This document shows positions 1 to 9,033 of a stretch of 64,000 bases of DNA, piece after piece. Source of the DNA: Pseudomonas tumuqii (GTDB lineage: Bacteria; Pseudomonadota; Gammaproteobacteria; Pseudomonadales; Pseudomonadaceae); contig NZ_JAAOJA010000005.1 in NCBI RefSeq assembly GCF_013184545.1, forward strand, positions 62,001-126,000, read 5' to 3'. A program made the position numbers and the translations under genes. The number at the start of each line of letters is the position of its first letter. Positions within the stretch are counted from its first letter, which is position 1. The notes under the pieces are model-generated. The model was given only the letters and a program-made list of their open reading frames with translations. It had not been told where the DNA came from and searched no databases.

Positions 1-227
1 AGGTTGCCGTCGTCGGAGTTGATCAGCGCACTGTTGTCGCCCTTGCCGCCATTGGCGCGGGCGATCAGCCGGCGATCCTGGCTTTCCATGCGGTAGTTCA
101 CCCCGTAGGACAGGGTGGTATCCAGGGACAGCGCCCAGTCCCCCGAGCGCGTCTGAAAGGCATTCCCCTGGCTCGCTGCCAGCAACGCCAGGCAACCGGC
201 CGTCCATGCTGATCTCTGTGTTGCCAC
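1..227 (-). CDS. DUF1302 family protein, N-terminal part (cut by window edge)
   Basis: Only the first ~75 codons are inside the window; the gene runs off the left edge. The frame starts at a GTG preceded by AGGAG at a good distance; the nearest ATG is out of frame. The N-terminus is a signal peptide ending near AFQTRSGDWA, followed by an early beta-strand-like segment (LSLDTTLSYGVNYRME). That segment is typical of DUF1302 proteins, which are predicted outer-membrane barrels often found with DUF1329 and MMPL genes. A second DUF1302 gene lies at 57375-59267. A sigma-70-like promoter and a perfect 13-bp inverted repeat lie directly upstream, so expression is probably repressor controlled. The family call rests on a short stretch. 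Confidence 0.6.
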   Translation of the reverse strand, partial: MATQRSAWTAGCLALLAASQGNAFQTRSGDWALSLDTTLSYGVNYRMESQDRRLIARANGGKGDNSALINSDDGN

Positions 228-248
228 GATGATCTCCTGCTGTGTTGT

Positions 249-282
249 TTTTATCGGAACCGGAACATCGGTTCCGATAAAA
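249..282. promoter_or_regulatory. Perfect 13-bp inverted repeat, operator-like
   Basis: The arms TTTTATCGGAACC (249-261) and GGTTCCGATAAAA (270-282) are perfect inverted repeats with an 8-nt spacer. The right arm overlaps the -10 element of the minus-strand promoter of the DUF1302 gene. This geometry suits a dimeric repressor, for example of the TetR type. No regulator gene is visible nearby, so the cognate protein may lie beyond the left edge. Confidence 0.6.
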
Positions 283-307
283 TAGTAGTCCATTCTTCTT
301 TTGGCAA
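279..307 (-). promoter_or_regulatory. Sigma-70-like promoter of the DUF1302 gene
   Basis: On the minus strand TTGCCA (307-302) and TATTTT (284-279) are separated by 17 bp, upstream of the GTG start at 227. The operator-like repeat overlaps the -10 box, consistent with repression by steric block. Confidence 0.5.
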
Positions 308-394
308 GCCCGGCAAAGATTTTTTTCTTCCGGCCGTGGCCGGCGCTAGAGAGTCCGCGGCGCTGCAGCGCGCAGATGTGGCGGGTTGGCATAC

Positions 395-423
395 TTGACG
401 GAATCGGAATTCATGTTTCTATT
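395..423 (+). promoter_or_regulatory. Possible promoter of phaZ
   Basis: TTGACG at 395-400 and TCTATT at 418-423 are 17 bp apart, about 80 bp before the phaZ start. The -35 is good and the -10 is weak, so this is only a candidate. Confidence 0.3.
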
Positions 424-503
424 TAACAAGCGACAGCAGGGAAGCACAGCGTTTGGTCAGGAGGACAACCCTTAGAAAACCAATAATAGAGTGGAGAACT
501 GTC

Positions 504-1364
504 ATGTTTATCACTGCCAAACCGCGTGTCCGCTGGCTGGGCCTGATCACCCTGCTGGCGTGCTGTTGCGCCACCCCGAGCTGGGCCGACTCGCCCTGCA
601 GCGAACGCCAGAAAAGCCTGCTGCTGCCCGGAAAGATCAGTTGCAGTCACCAGTCGACCTGGATTGCCTCAGGCCCCCTGAGCCTGCGCAAGGTGATCTA
701 CCAGACCCCGGCCGGTACACCACCTGCGGACGGCTGGCCGGTGGCGCTGTTCTATCAGGGCTCGTTCTTCGCCCTGGACGATTTCGTCTATTACAGCGAC
801 GAGTGGCTGGGCAAACTCTACAACGAGGGCAAGACCATCAAGACTCTGCTCGATAACGGTTATGCGGTGATCGCGCCCAGCGCCCCGGCCGACCTGTTCT
901 GGCAGACCAATATCCCCGGTCTGTCGGGAGAGCTGTACCCAAGCAGCACCGACTTCAGCTTCCTGAGCAATCTGTTCCAGGCCATCGACAGCGGTCATTT
1001 CGGCCCGCTCAACGGCCAGCGCAAATACGCCACCGGGATCTCCAGCGGCGGCTACAACACCAGCCGCATGGCGGTGTCCTTCCCCGGCCAGTTCAAGGCC
1101 CTGGTGGTGCATTCCGGCTCCTACGCCAGCTGCAGCGGTCCGCTCTGCTCGGTGCCGGACGTCTTACCTGCCGATCACCCGCCGACCTACTTCGTCCACG
1201 GTTTCGTCGACCTCACCGTGCCCTGGTGGAGCATGGACATGTACTACGACCGCCTGCTCTACCAGGGCATCCCTACAGGCCGCTATACCGAGCCCTTGGG
1301 TAACCACGAATGGTTCGACGCCTCACCGGGCAAGGTGCTCGCCTGGTTCAACGCCTACCCCTGA
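504..1364 (+). CDS. phaZ: Extracellular medium-chain-length PHA depolymerase
   Basis: A secreted serine hydrolase of 286 residues, predicted to hydrolyse medium-chain-length polyhydroxyalkanoate outside the cell. A signal peptide ends around ATPSWA (residues 24-29). The lipase box GISSG (178-182) gives nucleophile S180; D236 (HGFVD) and H268 (GNHEW) complete the triad. The intervals S-D 56 and D-H 32 equal those I recall for the Pseudomonas fluorescens GK13 PhaZ triad (S172, D228, H260), and the length is close to that enzyme (278). I chose the ATG at 504, with GTGGAG upstream, over a TTG 51 nt earlier that would put an extension before the signal peptide. Other secreted esterases share the fold, so the substrate is inferred. 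It stands alone, followed by a MITE-like repeat. Confidence 0.8.
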   Translation: MFITAKPRVRWLGLITLLACCCATPSWADSPCSERQKSLLLPGKISCSHQSTWIASGPLSLRKVIYQTPAGTPPADGWPVALFYQGSFFALDDFVYYSDEWLGKLYNEGKTIKTLLDNGYAVIAPSAPADLFWQTNIPGLSGELYPSSTDFSFLSNLFQAIDSGHFGPLNGQRKYATGISSGGYNTSRMAVSFPGQFKALVVHSGSYASCSGPLCSVPDVLPADHPPTYFVHGFVDLTVPWWSMDMYYDRLLYQGIPTGRYTEPLGNHEWFDASPGKVLAWFNAYP

Positions 1365-1549
1365 CTGAGAGCTTGTGAAAAAACTCTCGCCTACTGCGAC
1401 CGCCCCCTGACGCCCGCTGCTGGCGTTGCGTTATGCAAAAAACAGGGTCATTTAGCTCACTAAACTCCCCCGTTTTTCGCGTAACGCGCCTTGCCGCGGA
1501 CACCAGGAGACGCTTCGCTACGGCGCTCGATATTTTCACAACCTCTGAG
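1365..1549. repeat. MITE-like repeat, long version
   Basis: Fills the whole gap between the phaZ stop and the end of the next gene. It begins CTGAGAGCTTGTGAAAAAA and ends with the imperfect inverse ATTTTCACAACCTCTGAG. The 32 bp at 1369-1400 are identical to the reverse complement of 17492-17523, inside a shorter element of the same family. The centre (about 1435-1490) holds further inverted sequence. No coding capacity is seen. Confidence 0.6.
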
Positions 1550-1552
1550 CGA

Positions 1553-2518
1553 CTAGATCCGGCAGGCCGCCATGCCCCGACGCAGCGTCTCGACCTCCTG
1601 GGGCTGATCGAAGATCAGTTCCAGCCGTGAGTCCTTGCGCCATTCGCTGTTTTGCCAGTGCAACGGCTGGCCATCCAGGGCATTGGCCGAGAGCCAGCCG
1701 GCATTGGTCTGCAGCACCAGCTTGGCGCGGCGCCAGGCCAAGCTGCCGAGCCACTGCTGCACCTGCATCAGCTCGAAACGCTGACTCGGATGCCAGCGCC
1801 AGCCGATGCTCCAGCCTTCGGCTTGTGCCTGAACCTGGCAGATCGGCTCGGCGGGCGTGCGCCAGATCTGCGGCACGGTTGCGGCGACGCTGCCGGGCAG
1901 GTCGTCCAGCCCCGTGCCCGCCTCGGCCCGGGCGGCGAAGCCGGGCAGTTGGTGCAAGGGCAAAGCCGCCTGGCTCGTCCATCGCAGCGGGCGTGCCGGC
2001 AATTGCGCCTGGATCCGCGCCCTGGTTCCCTCGTCCAGGTTCTCGGCCTTGTTCAGCAGCAACAAGCCGGCACTGCTCAAGGTGGCTTGCTGGCTGTCGG
2101 GCAAGCCAGCGCCGGCGGCCAGGGCGGCGGCATCCAGCACCAGCACCGCCGGCTGCACGGCCAACACGCCCAGCCAGGGCGGCTCGCGCAATTGGCGCAA
2201 CAGCTCTAGCGGATGGCCCAGGCCGGACGGCTCGATCAGCAGGCGATCCGGTCTGGCCTTGCGCAGCAGCCGGCTCAAACCGACCTGAAAGGGCACGCCG
2301 TTGACGCAGCACAGGCAACCGCCGGCCACTTCACCCATGGCGATGCCGTCGTCGTCGCTGGTCAGCAGGGCCGCATCCAGGCCAATCAGGCCGAACTCGT
2401 TGATCAGCACCGCCCAGCGCTCAGCGGCCGGGCGCTGGGCCAGCAGGTTGCGGATCAGGCTGGTCTTGCCGGCGCCCAGGGGGCCGGCGATCAGGTGGGT
2501 GGGGATATTCTTGAGCAT
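1553..2518 (-). CDS. COG0523 (CobW/YjiA-like) GTP-binding protein
   Basis: A 321-residue P-loop GTPase of the COG0523 metallochaperone family. The P-loop is GPLGAGKT (12-19); the family metal-binding CxCC motif is CLCC (68-71), after GG; EPSGLGHP (96-103) is the Walker-B/switch region; NKAE follows as the G4-like motif. A C-terminal CobW_C-like domain follows. Such proteins are thought to deliver or handle zinc or cobalt. The neighbourhood (second COG0523 gene, dksA2, folE2, Zn transporter) suggests zinc. The ATG at 2518 places the P-loop at the usual distance from the N-terminus. I saw no Zur-type palindrome directly upstream, so its own regulation is unclear. Confidence 0.8.
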   Translation of the reverse strand: MLKNIPTHLIAGPLGAGKTSLIRNLLAQRPAAERWAVLINEFGLIGLDAALLTSDDDGIAMGEVAGGCLCCVNGVPFQVGLSRLLRKARPDRLLIEPSGLGHPLELLRQLREPPWLGVLAVQPAVLVLDAAALAAGAGLPDSQQATLSSAGLLLLNKAENLDEGTRARIQAQLPARPLRWTSQAALPLHQLPGFAARAEAGTGLDDLPGSVAATVPQIWRTPAEPICQVQAQAEGWSIGWRWHPSQRFELMQVQQWLGSLAWRRAKLVLQTNAGWLSANALDGQPLHWQNSEWRKDSRLELIFDQPQEVETLRRGMAACRI

Positions 2519-2628
2519 GGGCCTATGGTGCGGGTTTGCCTGCCGGGAGAGAACCCCAAGCAGGGCGCAGACTGAATAAAAGTCGCATGCTAGAGTCGGC
2601 AAACTGCTTATTGGCCATGCCACCGCAC

Positions 2629-2696
2629 TGTAGGAGCGGCAGGGGCGCCTAGCCCATGCCCGCGAAACGCTATCGCGGCCAGGGGCCGCTCCTACA
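2629..2696. repeat. REP-like hairpin (TGTAGGAGCGGC family)
   Basis: TGTAGGAGCGGC (2629-2640) and GCCGCTCCTACA (2685-2696) form a perfect 12-bp inverted repeat around a GC-rich loop. This is a common Pseudomonas intergenic repeat type. It lies between the divergent COG0523 gene and the small secreted protein gene. Confidence 0.7.
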
Positions 2697-2742
2697 GAAT
2701 CCACCTGTACCTGCCATTGCCTGTTTACCGAGGTCTTTAACA

Positions 2743-3096
2743 ATGCGTGCCGTTCTACTGCTTGGCTTGTACCTATTGTCCGGGCTGGCCTGGGGTGAGG
2801 CCTGCGTGATCCACAGTCAGGCCGAGCGCCTGGACGTCAAGGTCTGTCAGCAGAATCGCAGCATCCCGCCAAACCTGTTTCGCAGCGGCTTCTGCCAACC
2901 GCAACTGAAGGGGCAGAAGGTTGAAGTCGCCTTCGTCGAGCAATGCCCGATCGGCGCCTACGGCGTCTGTCGCAACGCTCAGGTCGGCGGCATGCCCTAT
3001 CAGCAGGACATTCACTATTACGGCGTGGCCAGCGACGCCGCCTACCTCAAGCCGTTCTGCGAGCGGCAGAGCAAAGGCGTGTGGATGGCGCGCTAG
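2743..3096 (+). CDS. Small secreted hypothetical protein
   Basis: 117 residues. The N-terminus MRAVLLLGLYLLSGLAWGEA is a clear signal peptide, so the product is probably periplasmic. The mature part is basic and contains six cysteines (C24, C38, C54, C70, C76, C107 by my count), enough for disulfides. I do not recognise a family with confidence. The ATG at 2743 is chosen because it gives an intact signal peptide; upstream codons run into the REP hairpin. It ends 91 bp before the convergent DUF1826 gene. Confidence 0.65.
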   Translation: MRAVLLLGLYLLSGLAWGEACVIHSQAERLDVKVCQQNRSIPPNLFRSGFCQPQLKGQKVEVAFVEQCPIGAYGVCRNAQVGGMPYQQDIHYYGVASDAAYLKPFCERQSKGVWMAR

Positions 3097-3106
3097 CCAC
3101 TCCCAA

Positions 3107-3170
3107 GTAGGGTGCGCCATGCGCACCGATAACAACTCGACTGTCCGCCGGTGCACAAGTCGCACCTTAC
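3107..3170. repeat. Intergenic repeat of the GTAGGGTGCG family
   Basis: GTAGGGTGCG at 3107 and CGCACCTTAC at 3161-3170 form an inverted repeat with one mismatch. It is related to the element at 23927-23988. It lies between convergent genes and could act as a transcription barrier. Confidence 0.5.
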
Positions 3171-3187
3171 TCTTGCAGTACCCTGCA

Positions 3188-3924
3188 TCAGGTCAGCCAG
3201 TCCAGGGTCAACAACAAGCGCCGCGCGCCTGGTGGCAGTTGCGGCGAGCGGTGAATCAGCCCGCCACCCTCGTTACCGATCCATTTCTCGCCCTTGGCCA
3301 GCAGCACATGGCCGGCCGCGGCGCGTTCGATCCGGGCCTCATCCACGGGCTCGGCGGCCGGGTCGCCGAGGTGACGCCTCGTCATCACGCCCTCGCGCAA
3401 CCACTGGCTGCCAACCCCGGCATAGCTGGTGATCAGGCGCAGCGGCACATGGTCGACGTGAAAGCGCGGGCACATGGCCTTGTCCAGCACGCGCAGGCGC
3501 AGGCCGATGCGCTGGGCGTCGAGCAGGCAGGCGAAGGCACTGACCAGCCAGGCCACATCGGCGATAAAGGCCGCGTGGCCGGGCAACTCGCCATAGCCCT
3601 GGAGCAGGTCGCCAAGCTCCACCGGGCTCTCCGAGTGCACCAACTCCAGCACCCTGGACTCCGCCAGCGGCTCGCCCCTGGCCAGAAACTGCTCGGCGAA
3701 CGCGCCGATCGCTGGCGGCAAGCGACGCTGCCAGACGGCCAGGTTGACCTCATCACGCAACACCTCGCCGAGCACCTCGACCTGCTCGCCGACCACCTGC
3801 TGCAACGGCTGCCTGGCGGGTATACCCGCCTCCCTCATCCGGCGCAGCGCGCCACCTTCTCCCGGAGGGAGAAGGGCATAAGGATGGCGTCGCTGCGCGA
3901 CTTTCACATTAATGGGCACGAGCA

Positions 3925-3925
<1 letters not shown>
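3188..3925 (-). CDS. DUF1826 domain-containing protein
   Basis: 245 residues. Start and upstream stop overlap as TGATG, so translation is probably coupled to the COG0523 gene above it. DUF1826 genes commonly accompany zinc-responsive COG0523 genes in Pseudomonas. The segment CPRFHVDHVPLR and a later GLIHRSP give an HxD...H pattern reminiscent of 2-oxoglutarate/Fe oxygenases, but the function is not established. Residues ~12-33 are encoded by a repeat hairpin (3855-3875) that appears inserted in frame. It is the last gene of the dksA2-COG0523-DUF1826 operon, inferred to be Zur regulated. Confidence 0.7.
3829..3885. repeat. Intergenic-type repeat embedded in the DUF1826 coding region
   Basis: CCTTCTCCC (3855-3863) and GGGAGAAGG (3867-3875) form a perfect 9-bp hairpin with a 3-nt loop, flanked by CCTCATCCGG. 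This combination normally sits between genes in pseudomonads. Here it is read through in frame near the DUF1826 N-terminus. Confidence 0.5.
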
Positions 3926-5133
<1,208 letters not shown>

Positions 5134-5147
5134 TGCAGGGGTCTCCA

Positions 5148-5573
5148 TCATTGTTCGGCGTGACGCAGGTGTTTTTCTCGCTGTTCCTGGCGTTCCTTGG
5201 CTTCGATGCACAGGCTGGCGGTGGGCCGCAGCAACAGGCGCTTGAGGCCGATCGGCTCGCCGGTTTCGCCGCACCAGCCGTATTCGCCACGGGCCAGGCG
5301 AGCGAGCGCTTGGTCGAGCTTGTCGAGCAGTTTCTTTTCCCGCTCGAGCTGGCGCAGCTGCCACTGCCGCTGTTCTTCGGCGCTACCGATATCGGCCGGG
5401 TCGCTGCTGGTTTCGCGCTCGCGCAGGGCCTCCAACTCCTCGGAAATGCGCGCCTGCAAGTCACCACGCTGGCTCAGCAGCAAGGTGCGGAAGAATTGCT
5501 GCTGGGCGTCGTTCATGTAGTCATCGGCCGGCTGGGCGAGCAGCTCGGCTTCGGTAAGCAGGGTCAAGGTCAT
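5148..5573 (-). CDS. dksA2: DksA2, zinc-independent DksA paralogue
   Basis: 141 residues. DksA proteins enter the RNA polymerase secondary channel and, with ppGpp, reprogram transcription. The acidic coiled-coil tip is present (D58, D61 in DPADIGS). The zinc finger is degenerate: the four canonical cysteines are reduced to C101 and C122, with T104 and A125 at the other positions. This is the C-x2-T/C-x2-A pattern of Pseudomonas DksA2, which works without zinc. It is the first gene of the leftward operon, and its start lies ~30 bp from a Zur-type palindrome, so it should be induced by zinc starvation. Confidence 0.9.
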   Translation of the reverse strand: MTLTLLTEAELLAQPADDYMNDAQQQFFRTLLLSQRGDLQARISEELEALRERETSSDPADIGSAEEQRQWQLRQLEREKKLLDKLDQALARLARGEYGWCGETGEPIGLKRLLLRPTASLCIEAKERQEQREKHLRHAEQ

Positions 5574-5603
5574 GGTTCGAATTCGCTGGCGTGACGTTTC
5601 AAT

Positions 5604-5618
5604 TGTTATAACATAACA
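5604..5618. promoter_or_regulatory. Zur box between divergent dksA2 and folE2 operons
   Basis: TGTTAT-AAC-ATAACA is a perfect 6-3-6 inverted repeat in an AT-rich patch. It fits the TGTTATANNATAACA core of gammaproteobacterial Zur sites. It is 31 bp from the dksA2 start and 32 bp from the chosen folE2 start, so one Zur dimer pair could repress both operons. Confidence 0.8.
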
Positions 5619-5649
5619 TTTAATGTCACTGCCTAGCGCTGGATTTCTG

Positions 5650-6546
5650 ATGAACGCCCTGACTCTGCCGGATATCGCCGCCCAAGCGACTCACCACCAA
5701 CAACCCCTGGACTGGGTCGGCATGGGCGCAATCGCCCTGCCGCTGCAGTTTGCCGGGCAACGGATCAACGCCCGTGCCGATGCCGGGGTCAGCCTGGATG
5801 ATGGCGGCGCGCGCGGCATTCATATGTCGCGCCTGTACCTGGCACTGCAGGTCCTGGAGACCGAGAGCCTCAGCCCGCCGTTGCTGCGCCAGCTGCTGGG
5901 CGAGTTTCTTGACAGCCACAAAGGCCTGTCGCGGCAGGCCCATATCAGCCTGCGCGGCGAGGCCTTGCTTAGCCGCCCGGCCCTGGTCAGCCCGTTGTCG
6001 GGCTGCAAGGCCTACCCCTTCGAAGTGCGTGCACACCAGGATTCATGGGGGTTCCACGTGGAACTGCAGGTGCAGGTCGGCTATTCCTCGACCTGCCCCT
6101 GCTCCGCCGCCCTGGCCCGCCAGCTGATCCAGCAGCGCTTTATCGAGGACTTCGCCAACCAGCCGCTCGACCATCAGCAACTGCTGACCTGGCTCGGCTC
6201 GACCCAGGGCATTCTGGCCACACCGCATAGCCAGCGCAGCACCGCCACCCTGCAGGTGCGCCTGAGTCCGCAGGCCGATCAACTGCCCTTGATCGAGCTG
6301 ATCGACCGCGCCGAGCAGGCCCTCGGCACCGCGCTGCAGACCGCGGTCAAGCGCGCCGACGAGCAGGCCTTCGCCCTGGCCAATGGGCAGAACCTGATGT
6401 TCTGCGAAGACGCCGCACGGCGCCTGCACAGCGCCCTGTTGCAGCAGCCCGGGCTGAGCGCCTTCAGCCTGCGCGTGGTTCACGCGGAAAGCCTGCACGC
6501 CCACGATGCCGTGGCTGCCAGCAGCTGGAACTGGAGCCCGACATGA
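5650..6546 (+). CDS. folE2: GTP cyclohydrolase FolE2 (type IB)
   Basis: 298 residues. Converts GTP to dihydroneopterin triphosphate, the first step of folate synthesis, using a metal other than zinc; it replaces Zn-dependent FolE when zinc is scarce. The family signature SSTCPCS (146-152) holds the catalytic cysteine region, and GIHMSR (57-62) is typical of the family. I prefer the ATG at 5650 (MNALTLPDIAAQ) to one at 5623, because the latter is only 5 bp from the Zur box. The stop overlaps the next start as ATGA, so it is translationally coupled to the Zn transporter genes. Confidence 0.9.
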   Translation: MNALTLPDIAAQATHHQQPLDWVGMGAIALPLQFAGQRINARADAGVSLDDGGARGIHMSRLYLALQVLETESLSPPLLRQLLGEFLDSHKGLSRQAHISLRGEALLSRPALVSPLSGCKAYPFEVRAHQDSWGFHVELQVQVGYSSTCPCSAALARQLIQQRFIEDFANQPLDHQQLLTWLGSTQGILATPHSQRSTATLQVRLSPQADQLPLIELIDRAEQALGTALQTAVKRADEQAFALANGQNLMFCEDAARRLHSALLQQPGLSAFSLRVVHAESLHAHDAVAASSWNWSPT

Positions 6547-7214
6547 TCCGCTGCCAGCACCTGCAATGGGGGCCGAGCGGCCAGCCGCTGACCCCGCCGC
6601 TGGATCTGCAACTGCCCAGCGGCAGCCTGACCGGGCTGATCGGCAGCAACGGTTGCGGCAAGAGCAGCCTGCTCAAGGTGATCGCCGGCCTGCAACAACC
6701 GCTGCGCGGACGCCTCGAACTGGGCGTGCCGCGTCTCGGGGGCGTGGCCTATCTGGTGCAACAGCAGGCCCTCGACCGGCAATTCCCGATCAGCCTGCAG
6801 AGCCTGGTCAGCGCCGGCTTCTGGCGCAGCCCGCTGAACCGCCGCGCACGCCGGGCGCGCCTGCAACAGGTACTCACCGACTGGGGTCTGCTCAACCTGC
6901 AGCGACAACCGCTGCAGGCGCTGTCCGGCGGCGAGCTGCAGCGCGCGCTGCTGGCACGGCTGAGCCTGACCGATGCCCGGGTGTTGCTGCTGGATGAACC
7001 CGAAGCGGCGCTGGACGATCACGGCCAGGCCCTGCTCTGGCAGCATATCCAGCGCTGGCAGGCCGAGGGCCGCACCCAGCTGCTGGTCAGCCATGACCTC
7101 GCCAGCCTCAGCCAGCGCCTGGACAACGCCCTGCAGCTGTCGCGCAGCGGTTGCCGCTTCGCGCCGATCCGCCAGCTGATCGGCCAGCGCCCGTCCTTGG
7201 AACAGGTGGCCTAG
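6543..7214 (+). CDS. znuC: Zinc ABC transporter, ATP-binding subunit (ZnuC-like)
   Basis: 223 residues. Energises metal uptake with the permease and binding protein encoded just downstream. Walker A GSNGCGKS (34-41), Q-loop around Q73, signature LSGGELQR (127-134), Walker B LLLDEP (148-153), H-loop H184. It is shorter than typical ZnuC (~250-260), because the C-terminal tail is missing. The start overlaps folE2 and the stop is 1 nt from the permease start. The Zn assignment comes from the Zur-box context and the binding protein. Confidence 0.85.
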   Translation: MIRCQHLQWGPSGQPLTPPLDLQLPSGSLTGLIGSNGCGKSSLLKVIAGLQQPLRGRLELGVPRLGGVAYLVQQQALDRQFPISLQSLVSAGFWRSPLNRRARRARLQQVLTDWGLLNLQRQPLQALSGGELQRALLARLSLTDARVLLLDEPEAALDDHGQALLWQHIQRWQAEGRTQLLVSHDLASLSQRLDNALQLSRSGCRFAPIRQLIGQRPSLEQVA

Positions 7215-7215
7215 G

Positions 7216-8070
7216 GTGGAACTGCTGTGGGCACCCTTCGTCGAATTCGCCTTTATGCGCCGCGCCCTGCTCGGCGGCGTGGTACTGGCGCTGAGCGCCG
7301 CGCCGCTGGGGGTGTTTCTGATCCTGCGCCGCCTGAGCCTGATCGGCGACGCCATCGCCCACGGCATCCTGCCCGGTGCCGCCATCGGCTTCTGGCTGTT
7401 CGGCCTGAGCCTGCCGGCCCTGACCCTCGGCGGTCTGGTCGCCGGCCTGGGCATGGCCGGCCTGGCCGCCTGGATCACCCGCCATACCGGCCTGCGCGAA
7501 GATGCCAGCCTGGCGGCCATCTACCCGATTTCCCTGGCCAGCGGCGTACTGCTGCTGGGCCTGGCCGGACGCCAGCTCGACCTGCTGCACCTGCTGTTCG
7601 GCTCGGTATTGGCCGTCGATCAAAGCACGCTCGACGGCATGCTGCTGGTCTCGCTCGGCAGTCTGCTGGGCCTGGCGCTGATCTACCGCTGGCTGCTGCT
7701 GGACAGCCTCGACCCGCTGTTTCTCGCCAGCGTCAGCCGCTTCGGCCCGCTGGCCTACGGCCTGTTCCTGACCCTGGTGGTGCTCAACCTGGTGATCGGC
7801 TTCCAGGCCATAGGCGCACTGATGGTGGTCGGCCTGATGATGCTGCCGGCCGCCGCCGCGCGCTTCTGGAGCGGCCACCTGCCCTGCCTGCTGCTGCTCG
7901 CCGCACTGACCGGCGCGACCTGCGTCTGGCTCGGCCTGCTGCTGTCCTATTACGCCAACCTGCCCAGCGGTCCCTGCATCGTGTTGCTGGCCGGCCTGGC
8001 CTATGCCCTTTCCGTGCTGTTCGGCCCGCTCAACGGCCTGCTGCGCGCCCAGCCCTTACCGTCACCCTGA
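7216..8070 (+). CDS. znuB: Zinc ABC transporter, permease (ZnuB-like)
   Basis: 284 residues, about eight hydrophobic segments, ABC-3 (metal) permease family. The start is GTG directly after the ATPase stop, giving MELLWAPFVEFAFMRRALLGG; the start FMRRAL...G and the later GDAIAHGILPGAA are characteristic of ZnuB/TroC-type permeases. Part of the folE2-znuCBA operon. Confidence 0.85.
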   Translation: MELLWAPFVEFAFMRRALLGGVVLALSAAPLGVFLILRRLSLIGDAIAHGILPGAAIGFWLFGLSLPALTLGGLVAGLGMAGLAAWITRHTGLREDASLAAIYPISLASGVLLLGLAGRQLDLLHLLFGSVLAVDQSTLDGMLLVSLGSLLGLALIYRWLLLDSLDPLFLASVSRFGPLAYGLFLTLVVLNLVIGFQAIGALMVVGLMMLPAAAARFWSGHLPCLLLLAALTGATCVWLGLLLSYYANLPSGPCIVLLAGLAYALSVLFGPLNGLLRAQPLPSP

Positions 8071-8080
8071 GGAACGCTCC

Positions 8081-8953
8081 ATGCGTGTATTGATCGCCCT
8101 GTTCGTCCTGTTCGCGTCGCTGCCCCTGAACGCAGAGGAGAAACTCAAAGTCGTCACCAGTTTCAGCATTTTGGCCGATATTACCCGACAGATAGCCGGA
8201 GATAAGCTCGAACTGCGCAATCTGGTCGGGGCCGATGCCGACGCCCACCTCTACCAGCCGAGCGCCGACGATGCCAAGGCCGTGCTCAACGCCGACCTGA
8301 TCATCGCCAACGGCCTGGGCTTCGAGCCCTGGCTGCAGCGCCTGATCGCCAGCAGCGAGGCCCCCGGCACACGGCTCGACGCCAGCGCCGGGGTGCTGCC
8401 GCTGATGCTCGATGAAGACGGCGACAAGGTCCCCGACCCCCATGCCTGGCAGAACCTGGCCAATGCCGAGATCTATGTGCAGAACATCGCCAAGGCGCTG
8501 AGCCAGGCCGACTCGGCCAATGCCGCCTATTACAGCGCCCGCCGCGATGCCTACCTGGGCGAGATCCGCGCCCTGCTCGGCGAGGCACGCCAGGGTCTCG
8601 GCCAACTGCCGCCGGCCCAGCGCAGCATCATCACCAGCCACGACGCCTTCGCCTACCTGGGCCAGGCCTACGGCCTGAATTTCATCGCGCCCCAAGGGCT
8701 TTCCACCGAAGACGAGCCCTCGGCCGCCGAAGTGGCCGCCCTGATCCGGCAGATCCGCGCCGACGGCGTGCGCGCGGTGTTCGTGGAAAACATCCGCGAC
8801 CCGCGGCTGATCGAGCAGATAGCCAACGAAGCCGGGGCCAAGGTCGGCGGCACCCTCTACTCGGACGCCCTGGCCAGCACAGGCCCGGCCAGCAGCTACC
8901 TGGGCATGTTCAGGCACAATCTCGACACCCTGCTGGCCGCGCTCAAGCCATAA
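8081..8953 (+). CDS. znuA: Zinc-binding periplasmic protein (TroA/ZnuA-like)
   Basis: 290 residues with a signal peptide ending near LPLNA (residue ~18). Cluster A-I metal-binding protein delivering Zn to the ZnuBC-like transporter. Predicted ligands are H56 (DAHLYQP), H121 (PDPHAW), H187 (TSHDAF) and D262 (YSDAL). The third His, where Mn-specific proteins carry Glu, favours zinc and a TroA-like site. The His-rich loop of classical ZnuA is absent; only a short acidic stretch (DEDGDKVPD) occupies that place. ATG at 8081 has TGAGGA upstream. Last gene of the operon. Confidence 0.85.
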   Translation: MRVLIALFVLFASLPLNAEEKLKVVTSFSILADITRQIAGDKLELRNLVGADADAHLYQPSADDAKAVLNADLIIANGLGFEPWLQRLIASSEAPGTRLDASAGVLPLMLDEDGDKVPDPHAWQNLANAEIYVQNIAKALSQADSANAAYYSARRDAYLGEIRALLGEARQGLGQLPPAQRSIITSHDAFAYLGQAYGLNFIAPQGLSTEDEPSAAEVAALIRQIRADGVRAVFVENIRDPRLIEQIANEAGAKVGGTLYSDALASTGPASSYLGMFRHNLDTLLAALKP

Positions 8954-9033
8954 GGCACGGGCGGCGCCAGCCGCCGATTTACCTGCCCTCGCCTGCCGGG
9001 ACCTGCCGACCTTCTCGTCGTGCAGGACTTACC

